Assembly: GCA_937863205.1 (NCBI GenBank)
Contig: CALMGA010000271.1
Span: 1-5,867, forward strand
Direction: 5' to 3'
DNA: 5,867 bases
Source: an uncultured Beijerinckiaceae bacterium
GTDB taxonomy: Bacteria; Pseudomonadota; Alphaproteobacteria; Rhizobiales; Beijerinckiaceae
A program made the translations under genes and the position numbers. The first letter of the stretch is position 1. The number at the start of each line of letters is the position of its first letter. Of the stretch, positions 1 through 5,867 are shown one piece after another. The notes under the pieces were generated by a model that had not been told where the DNA came from, did no database searches, and saw only the letters and a list, made by a program, of their open reading frames with translations.

Positions 1-157
1 CGGGGGCCGTGATGTCGGCCGCTTCGGCGATCGCGGTCCGCGCTTCGGGTTCCGCAATCCGTTCTTCCGCCCGCCCTGCACCAGGGCGCGCTTCCGCGCC
101 GGCCTCTGCCGACGCCTTTTCCGCTGAGCGAAGCGGCTGCAGGCGCCGGAGCACCAT
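1..157 (-). CDS. Possible start of a hypothetical protein, cut by the left edge
   Basis: On the minus strand an ATG at 157 opens a frame of 52 codons that reaches the window edge without a stop. The peptide begins MVLRRLQPLR and is rich in Ala, Glu and Arg, with an evenly charged, helix-like composition (for example the stretch ending EARTAIAEAADIT). I recognise no family. Points in favour are its placement about 100 bases after thiC on the same strand, beyond a hairpin, and a protein-like amino acid mix compared with the other frames. Points against are the absence of a clear Shine-Dalgarno sequence before the ATG, third-position G+C of only about 75% (lower than in the sure genes here), and the ease with which long open frames arise in GC-rich DNA. 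The same frame stays open upstream into the thiC tail without an obvious start. It could be noncoding. Confidence 0.3.
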   Translation of the reverse strand, partial: MVLRRLQPLRSAEKASAEAGAEARPGAGRAEERIAEPEARTAIAEAADITAP

Positions 158-190
158 GGTGCCCGCGACCGTGCGCGAGATATCGGGATG

Positions 191-215
191 CGGACCGAGC
201 CAATGGCTCGGTCTG
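191..215 (-). terminator. Hairpin downstream of thiC, possible terminator
   Basis: Positions 191-201 and 205-215 form an 11-bp stem with one G-T wobble and a 3-base loop; the inner 9 pairs (193-201 with 205-213) are perfect. It lies 43 bases past the thiC stop codon on the transcribed minus strand, where a transcription end would be expected. No run of T follows on either strand, so it is not a classic intrinsic terminator. It could instead stabilise the thiC mRNA 3' end. Confidence 0.4.
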
Positions 216-257
216 ATCTCGTGAATCCTGGAGCGTCGCCGCTTGCCCCCGCGAGCG

Positions 258-2174
<1,917 letters not shown>

Positions 2175-2197
2175 TCACGGGTGGTCGCGAAGGCCGA

Positions 2198-2280
2198 TCC
2201 CTGCGCTGGCATTATCCAGGCTCAGGTTCGAAGGGTGTGATCTCAGCCGCCGTTCCGTGGTCCACGGAAGACAGCACCCC
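2198..2280 (-). promoter_or_regulatory. TPP riboswitch (THI element) of thiC
   Basis: Read on the minus strand, this stretch holds the conserved blocks of the thiamine pyrophosphate aptamer in the right order: GGGGTGC at its 5' end (2280-2274), a P3 stem, CTGAGA (2246-2241) which binds the pyrimidine ring, CACCC (2237-2233) that closes P2 with the 5' GGGTG, then AACCTGA, CTGGATAATGCCAG (P4/P5 region) and finally GCGCAGGGA at 2206-2198. P3 is a perfect 8-bp inverted repeat around one base (2253-2269) and there is no P3a extension. The aptamer ends 92 bases before the thiC ATG. TPP binding is expected to switch thiC expression off. Confidence 0.96.
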
Positions 2281-2477
2281 TGGCGACACCGACGCTAGCG
2301 CGGACGGCGAGACCCCGCAAGCTTGACCGATCCCTTTGCCTGAGGGAACGACGGCGCAGCTTTCGCGAAGATTTCATCGGGGTACGATCCGTCGCCCCCG
2401 AACTTCCCTGCGGCATTCTGGTTGACTGCGAGCCGGTGCATGCCCCGGGACACCCGTCGAGAGAGTTGGAGCCGCCG
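2281..2477. other. Divergent intergenic region between thiC leader and copper-storage gene
   Basis: This stretch of about 200 bases must contain the thiC promoter (minus strand) and the promoter of the plus-strand cysteine-rich gene. I find no convincing -35/-10 pair on either strand. A small dyad, TCCCT and AGGGA around 7 bases, lies at 2331-2347, just after a TTGACC at 2323-2328 that could be part of a plus-strand -35 box. No recognisable CueR or CsoR operator is seen. From the thiC start to the next gene start there are 372 bases without a protein gene; the remainder is the riboswitch leader. Confidence 0.3.
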
Positions 2478-2810
2478 ATGGACATGCTGCCCGAAGACAT
2501 GCGCCGCTGCATCGAAAACTGCCTGTCGTGCTACTGCACATGTCTCGCCGCGGCGACGCATCACTGCCTGCCGGCCGGCGGCGAACACGTCGACCCCGCC
2601 CATTTCCGGCTCATGCTGGCCTGCGCGGAGACGTGCCGCACCGGGGCTCACATGATGCTGCTCGGCACCGCCGACCACAAGCTGACCTGCCGCGCCTGCG
2701 CCAAAGTTTGCGCCGACTGCGCCCTGAGCTGCGAAGTCGTCGGCGCCATGGAGAATTGCGTACGGGCGTGTCGCGAATGCGCCGAGAGCTGCATCCGCCT
2801 CGCCGCCTGA
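2478..2810 (+). CDS. Csp3-like cytosolic copper-storage protein, four-helix bundle
   Basis: The 110-residue product has 17 cysteines (11, 15, 18, 20, 22, 30, 49, 53, 71, 74, 78, 81, 85, 94, 98, 101, 105), mostly three or four residues apart so that they face one side of helices, plus six histidines. This is the signature of the copper-storage proteins (DUF326/Csp family), whose four-helix bundles are lined with Cys that bind many Cu(I) ions. Csp1 proteins are exported and carry a Tat signal and about 13 Cys; this one has no signal peptide and more Cys, so it fits the cytosolic Csp3 group. Start 2478 is set by GGAG at 2468-2471, 6 bases upstream; an in-frame ATG at 2436 lacks such a site and adds an unrelated 14 residues. 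It probably buffers cytosolic copper. It is divergent from thiC, and no copper sensor or exporter gene is visible nearby. Ferredoxin-like annotations seen for such proteins would be wrong: the Cys spacing is not that of an iron-sulfur ferredoxin. Confidence 0.9.
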   Translation: MDMLPEDMRRCIENCLSCYCTCLAAATHHCLPAGGEHVDPAHFRLMLACAETCRTGAHMMLLGTADHKLTCRACAKVCADCALSCEVVGAMENCVRACRECAESCIRLAA

Positions 2811-2833
2811 AGCTCGGTCCACCTCTCGTTGAT

Positions 2834-2860
2834 GCGATGCCGCAGGCACGAAGGCGTCGC
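2834..2860 (+). terminator. Weak hairpin after the copper-storage gene
   Basis: GCGATGCC (2834-2841) and GGCGTCGC (2853-2860) can form an 8-bp stem with one G-U pair and an 11-base loop, 24 bases after the stop codon of the copper-storage gene. No T run follows, so a role as terminator is only a possibility. It also lies within the leader of the next gene. Confidence 0.22.
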
Positions 2861-2926
2861 TCCGGCATTCGATCCGGGATGACGCTAACAGCGGCCTGGG
2901 CACGATGGCCGCGGCAGGAGACTCCC

Positions 2927-3289
2927 ATGGGATTGCTGTCCGGCAGCAACGATCAGCTTTCGCAAACCCGCAGCGCCAGCGCCTTCTACGCGTCGCGGCC
3001 GGCGGCCGAGCAGGCCAAGGCCGCCGTGGTCGAGACAGGCGTCTCGATCGAGGCGGTCAAGATCACCGATGGGCGCGGCACGATCACCGGCCGTTCGGCG
3101 GCGGCGCAGCCTTCGGCCGGCGGACTGCCCGATACGCTGAAGAACGCCTTCGCGCAGGACGCGCCCAGCACCCAGGCCGAAGAAAGCCGGCACGGCGTCG
3201 TGCTGACCGCGCATGTGCCGGCCACCCACTTCGACCGGGTTCTCGAAATCCTGGGTCGGGAAGGGGAGATCAGCGAGACGCAGGGCTGA
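2927..3289 (+). CDS. Small protein resembling general stress protein 17M / YsnF-like family
   Basis: The 120-residue protein has two similar-looking halves: an N-terminal segment SASAFYASRPAAEQAKAAV (16-34) with following GVSIEAVKITD, and a C-terminal segment around VVLTAHVPATHFDRVLEIL (91-109) followed by GREGEI. In the 17M/YsnF-like family the first half reads roughly as 'aromatic, small residue, R, helix, G(I/V), charged strand', and the second as 'V-strand, then A/D-x-x-D-R-V-x-E-I-L, G'. The match is at the level of pattern, and the middle part (50-88, Gly/Ala/Ser rich) is not diagnostic. It has no signal peptide, no membrane segment and no Cys. The start is supported by AGGAG at 2916-2920, 6 bases before the ATG. 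It lies 116 bases after the copper-storage gene and 219 bases before the light-sensor kinase. The biochemical function of this family is not known to me. Confidence 0.8.
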   Translation: MGLLSGSNDQLSQTRSASAFYASRPAAEQAKAAVVETGVSIEAVKITDGRGTITGRSAAAQPSAGGLPDTLKNAFAQDAPSTQAEESRHGVVLTAHVPATHFDRVLEILGREGEISETQG

Positions 3290-3508
3290 AAACCGCCTCA
3301 CGGCTGCGGCCGGAGCCGATCCGATGCGCGGCCCGATTGATCCAGGGTTGCAGGGGCGCCGCCATCGGCCTTGCTCGGCTGCTCCTGGTCCGCCGGCGCG
3401 TCTCCGTCCTTTCCGGCCGCTGCCCTGAAGCGAACCATCGCGGATCATAAGGATTGCCGGCAAGATGATCGCAGGCCGGTCTCGCGGCGGGCGCGTGGGA
3501 GTTTGGGT

Positions 3509-4642
3509 TTGTCTGACATCCACGATTGGCATGAAACAGATCGACTCCATGCCGAACAGGGCCAGGGCGATCCCTTCGCCGCCGCCGTCCGCGCGACCCG
3601 GATGGCGATGATCATCACCGATCCGCGCAAGCCCGACAATCCGATCGTCTTCGCCAACTCCGCCTTTCTCGCGCTGTCCGGCTACACCCGCGACGAGGTG
3701 CTCGGCACCAACTGCCGCTTCCTGCAGGGACCCGACACAGATCCCGGGTCCGTTCAGGCGATCCACGACGCGATCATCGCGCGGCGCGAGATCAACATCG
3801 ACCTGCTGAACTACACCAAGGACGGCCGACCCTTCTGGAACGGTCTCTACATCAGCCCGGTGACGAACAGCTCGGGCGAGTTGCAGTTCTTTTTCGCCTC
3901 GCAACTCGACGTGACCGACCGCGTCGAGGCGCAGCGCTTCCTCGCCAGTCAGCAGGAATGGCTGGAACGCGAGGTGGCCCGGCGCACCGATGAGTTGCGG
4001 GAGGCCCTGGCCGTGCAAACCATGCTCGTGCACGAGGTCGACCACCGCGTGAAGAACAACATCCAGATGATTTCCGCCCTGCTGGCGATGCAGGCGAGCG
4101 CGATCATGGATCCGCAGGCAAGGGCGTCGATCTCCTCCATGCTGCAGCGGGTGGAGGCGATCGGCACGGTCCACCGGCGGCTGTACCAGTCCAAGGACGT
4201 CCGGCAGTTCGACCTCGCCGACTTCATCCGCGACATCGCCCACGATCTCCTGAAGTCGTCGGGGCGCGAGGACATCGGGCTGGACCTCGACCTCGAATCC
4301 GTTCACGTGCCCTCGCAACAGGCCTCGCCGAACGCGTTGATGCTGAACGAGTTGATGATGAACGCGCTGAAGCACGCCTTTCCCGATGGACGGCCGGGAC
4401 GGCTCGCCATCGCCATCGCCTGCACGCAGGACGACTCCGGCGACCGTCTCAGCGTCACCGTCGCCGACGATGGCGTGGGCCTGCCGGACGCGAAGCTGCG
4501 GAACGGCTTCGGAAGCAAACTCATCCGAACGTTGGCGCGACAGCTCCAGGCTGAGGTCCTATGGAAGGACGGAAGTCCCGGAACGGTGGTGGAGGTACGC
4601 TCTCCGATCCGGCGCGCGGACGAGGGGAGCCTCGATGTTTGA
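3509..4642 (+). CDS. Blue-light sensor histidine kinase, LOV-HisKA_2-HATPase (LovK-like)
   Basis: This 377-residue soluble kinase should sense blue light through a flavin and phosphorylate a partner receiver. The LOV domain (about 30-137) has the photoactive motif GTNCRFLQ with Cys69 and the expected flavin contacts Asn101 (NYTKDG), Asn111 (FWN) and Gln132 (ASQLD). A charged coiled-coil linker (about 136-170) leads to a HisKA_2 segment with HEVDHRVKNN (175-184), where His179 is the likely phosphorylation site. The ATPase domain shows the N box (NELMMNALKHAF, Asn285), G1 (DDGVG at 320-324) and G2 (GFGSKLI at 333-339). There are no membrane segments. I chose TTG 3509: GGGAG at 3497-3501 is 7 bases upstream, and the protein then begins MSDIHDW. 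An in-frame ATG at 3371 adds a non-protein-like Arg-rich stretch, and the ATG at 3602 would cut into the LOV domain. It overlaps the next gene by 8 bases. Order and size match Caulobacter LovK (about 370 residues). Confidence 0.95.
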   Translation: MSDIHDWHETDRLHAEQGQGDPFAAAVRATRMAMIITDPRKPDNPIVFANSAFLALSGYTRDEVLGTNCRFLQGPDTDPGSVQAIHDAIIARREINIDLLNYTKDGRPFWNGLYISPVTNSSGELQFFFASQLDVTDRVEAQRFLASQQEWLEREVARRTDELREALAVQTMLVHEVDHRVKNNIQMISALLAMQASAIMDPQARASISSMLQRVEAIGTVHRRLYQSKDVRQFDLADFIRDIAHDLLKSSGREDIGLDLDLESVHVPSQQASPNALMLNELMMNALKHAFPDGRPGRLAIAIACTQDDSGDRLSVTVADDGVGLPDAKLRNGFGSKLIRTLARQLQAEVLWKDGSPGTVVEVRSPIRRADEGSLDV

Positions 4643-5075
4643 ACCTCTGCGCGTCCTCATCGTCGAGGACGAGGCGTTGCTGCTGATGCAGCTTGAAGCC
4701 ACCGTCGAGGCGGAGGGCCACGACGTGGTGGGCACGGCGATGACGTCGGGCGAGGCGATCACCTTGGCGCGCATGGTGGCGCCGGACGTCGCCTTCGTCG
4801 ACCTGCAGCTCCTCGACGGGCCGACCGGACTCGACGTCGCCCGCTTCCTGCGTGGATCGGACAAGACGCTGGTGGTGTTCATCACCGCCAATGCCACCCG
4901 CCTGCCGCAGGACTACGAGGGCGCGGCCGGGATCGTGTCGAAGCCGTTCTCGCAGTCGGGGATCACGGCGACGCTGCGCTATCTCAGCGAATGCGTGCGA
5001 CGTCCGCCGCCCCGTTTGCCGACTCCGGCCGAGCTGAAGATCGCGCCGGCCTACCAGCAACGGCTGTTCGGTTGA
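4635..5075 (+). CDS. Single-domain response regulator (LovR-like receiver)
   Basis: The 146-residue protein is a receiver domain (about 4-120) without any DNA-binding or enzymatic output domain. It has the acidic pair Glu11/Asp12 after LRVLIV, phospho-acceptor Asp56 (VAFVDLQ), Thr84 (FITANA) and Lys103 in SKPF, so phosphorylation should work. A short tail with RRPPPRLPTP (122-131) follows. The gene starts inside the end of the kinase gene (8-base overlap), with AGGGGAG at 4623-4629, 5 bases before the ATG, which suggests coupled translation and a dedicated partnership. In Caulobacter the comparable protein LovR dampens the signal, probably as a phosphate sink or by competing for a shared kinase; the same role here is inference. 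The alternative is a shuttle to a phosphotransferase or the PhyR branch. Confidence 0.94.
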   Translation: MFEPLRVLIVEDEALLLMQLEATVEAEGHDVVGTAMTSGEAITLARMVAPDVAFVDLQLLDGPTGLDVARFLRGSDKTLVVFITANATRLPQDYEGAAGIVSKPFSQSGITATLRYLSECVRRPPPRLPTPAELKIAPAYQQRLFG

Positions 5076-5111
5076 GGTTGTTGATGTCGGATCGGCCCGG
5101 CTGGCGAAGCG

Positions 5112-5168
5112 GCAGCGTCGCGGACCTTTCCAGCCGGCATGGGACCACGTGTCATCCCGTGACGCTGC
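5112..5168 (+). terminator. 12-bp stem-loop after the response regulator gene
   Basis: Positions 5112-5123 and 5157-5168 are complementary over 12 bp, with a single G-U pair (5120 with 5160) and the outer 8 bp perfect (GCAGCGTC / GACGCTGC). The loop is 33 bases. It starts 37 bases after the stop codon of the regulator gene, which fits an operon end, but no T run follows. It may instead be a structured RNA or a protein-binding dyad. Confidence 0.35.
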
Positions 5169-5221
5169 GGGAACGCACTTTCCGTACGCTTGCAGCGCCG
5201 ACACCTCGCCGTTAATCAAAT

Positions 5222-5263
5222 TGGACCGTGGCTGTCGCTCCTGCAGTCTCGCTACAGGGTCCA
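5222..5263. repeat. Imperfect inverted repeat in the right intergenic region
   Basis: TGGACC (5222-5227) pairs with GGTCCA (5258-5263), and CTGT (5232-5235) with ACAG (5254-5257), which continues after one mismatch with GC/GC. A 4-base bulge (GTGG) separates the two left arms. The inner loop contains the palindrome CTGCAG. A T-rich stretch (GTTTTGTT) begins 16 bases downstream, too far for a classic terminator. No function can be assigned. Confidence 0.3.
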
Positions 5264-5420
5264 GCGGAGCGTTCTGAAGTTTTGTTCTCCCGGATCAAGC
5301 ACGTCTTCAGGCAGATTAAGGACGACGGTGCTTTCTTCAGCTTAACCTTGCGCAGAATAGATCGCTCCGCTAACCCGAAGTCAACTCCGGGACTCGTATC
5401 ACAGGCGTTCAGGTCTGATT

Positions 5421-5852
5421 ATGCGATATGTTTCTGACAAACTTCATGTTGAGAGTCATCTAGCGAGCGGATTGCACGAGCTTGTGCTGATGCAGCCGTC
5501 CCGCGAGGATGTCATCAGATGCTATCGCATGTTCCTTCGCCGGGAGCCGGAGGACGAGGACGTCATTGCGCATCATCTCAAGATGTCACCAGTCCTCTGG
5601 GACCTGATCACGACCTTCTACTGGTCGCCAGAACACTTCAACATCAACAGGATCGCGCATAGCCTTTCCATCGCGAAGTGCTTCGGCGACAAGTACCTGA
5701 CGACCCGGCTGCATCCAAGACACCGTCTGACCTGTTTCCTCCACAACTATGCGTTTCTGTCCCGGATCCTCACGCATGTCGGCTTGATCGGCCTTTTCCT
5801 GAAAAGCACGAAAGTAATTACCCACGCCCTTGCGGTGCACCCGGATCGCTGA
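5421..5852 (+). CDS. Hypothetical protein with DUF4214-like N-terminal segment
   Basis: The 143-residue product contains DVIRCYRMFLRREPEDED (30-47) followed by a helix and LITTFYWSPEHF (62-73). This resembles the DUF4214-like module, often written as 'Y..iLGREPE...' and ending in a 'F..S.EF' motif, which is commonly attached to methyltransferases and glycosyltransferases acting on surface polysaccharides or to secreted proteins. No such catalytic domain follows. The C-terminal half, with KYLTTRLHPRHRL (91-103) and a HNYAFLSRIL stretch (108-117), loosely recalls the first part of VirK/YbjX (DUF535) proteins, but this is a weak impression. A hydrophobic stretch (111-128) is too polar for a sure membrane helix. 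ATG 5421 has AGGT at 5411-5414; an alternative ATG at 5490 keeps the recognisable segment. G+C is close to 50-55%, clearly below the other genes, suggesting transfer. It may be a truncated remnant of a larger protein. Confidence 0.7.
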   Translation: MRYVSDKLHVESHLASGLHELVLMQPSREDVIRCYRMFLRREPEDEDVIAHHLKMSPVLWDLITTFYWSPEHFNINRIAHSLSIAKCFGDKYLTTRLHPRHRLTCFLHNYAFLSRILTHVGLIGLFLKSTKVITHALAVHPDR

Positions 5853-5867
5853 TTCGATGAGCCATGG

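Larger units (their letters stand above)
5076..5420. other. Gene-free spacer with two inverted repeats and falling G+C
   Basis: No convincing gene is found in this 345-base stretch. The first half holds two inverted repeats, described separately. G+C drops from about 70% inside the regulator gene to roughly 50% or less by 5341-5460, so a boundary between DNA of different origin may lie around 5170-5280. A pair TTGCGC / TAACCC with 17-base spacing at 5348-5376 is a poor match to a housekeeping promoter. Confidence 0.5.

Noticed and set aside
9..224. A 71-codon plus-strand frame at the left edge
   Set aside because: The product is a low-complexity Ala/Ser/Arg string with no ribosome binding site, and it passes through the hairpin at 191-215.
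2331..2347. A TCCCT/AGGGA dyad as a copper-regulator operator
   Set aside because: The arms are only 5 bp and do not match the CueR or CsoR operator patterns I know; it is mentioned only as part of the intergenic description.
2345..2369. GGAAC-N16-CGAA as an EcfG-type general stress promoter before the copper-storage gene
   Set aside because: The -35 part matches but the -10 part has only two of the four bases of CGTT; GGAAC occurs elsewhere (5170-5174) without any -10 partner, so chance is the simpler explanation.
2885..4375. A 496-codon open frame on the minus strand opposite the stress-protein-like and kinase genes
   Set aside because: It spans two well-supported plus-strand genes and the spacer between them, has no recognisable domain, and follows from the strong third-position GC bias.
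5228..5437. A 69-codon frame starting at GTG 5228
   Set aside because: No clear ribosome binding site, no recognisable family, overlap with the inverted repeat and with the better-supported gene at 5421.

Overview
The window looks like chromosomal DNA of a high-GC alphaproteobacterium (most of it near two-thirds G+C). The evidence is a LOV-type sensor kinase of the HisKA_2/HWE class overlapping a single-domain response regulator, a pairing typical of Alphaproteobacteria and best known from Caulobacter LovK/LovR, together with a free-standing thiC under a TPP riboswitch. The family or genus cannot be fixed from the sequence alone.

Left part (1-2280, minus strand). The thiamine gene thiC (258-2105) fills most of this region. 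Its leader carries a textbook TPP riboswitch (2198-2280), and a short hairpin (2113-2134) can hide the thiC ribosome binding site, so control is probably at translation. A strong 11-bp hairpin (191-215) lies just after thiC. Beyond it, an open frame running off the left edge (157 to 1) may be the start of another minus-strand gene, but support is weak.

Middle part (2281-3290, plus strand). Divergent from thiC is a 110-residue protein with 17 cysteines, a cytosolic copper-storage protein of the Csp3 type (2478-2810). It is followed by a 120-residue protein (2927-3289) resembling the general stress protein 17M / YsnF-like family. Both have clear Shine-Dalgarno sequences.

Right-centre (3509-5075, plus strand). 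A blue-light sensor histidine kinase (LOV, coiled coil, HisKA_2, HATPase), most likely starting at TTG 3509, overlaps by 8 bases a receiver-only response regulator. All flavin-binding, phosphorylation and ATP-binding signature residues are present, so the module looks functional. In related bacteria such pairs feed the general stress response and adhesion; the stress-protein-like gene just upstream fits that idea but does not prove it.

Right end (5076-5867). A 345-base gene-free stretch contains two inverted repeats (5112-5168 and 5222-5263), and base composition drops toward a lower G+C. Then comes a 143-residue protein (5421-5852) of uncertain function, with an N-terminal DUF4214-like segment often found on surface-polysaccharide enzymes. 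Its composition differs from its neighbours and suggests transfer. No insertion sequences, tRNAs, rRNAs or CRISPR arrays are visible. I see no wholly new system; the most interesting items are the light-sensing pair, the copper-storage protein beside thiC, and the odd right-end gene with its structured spacer.
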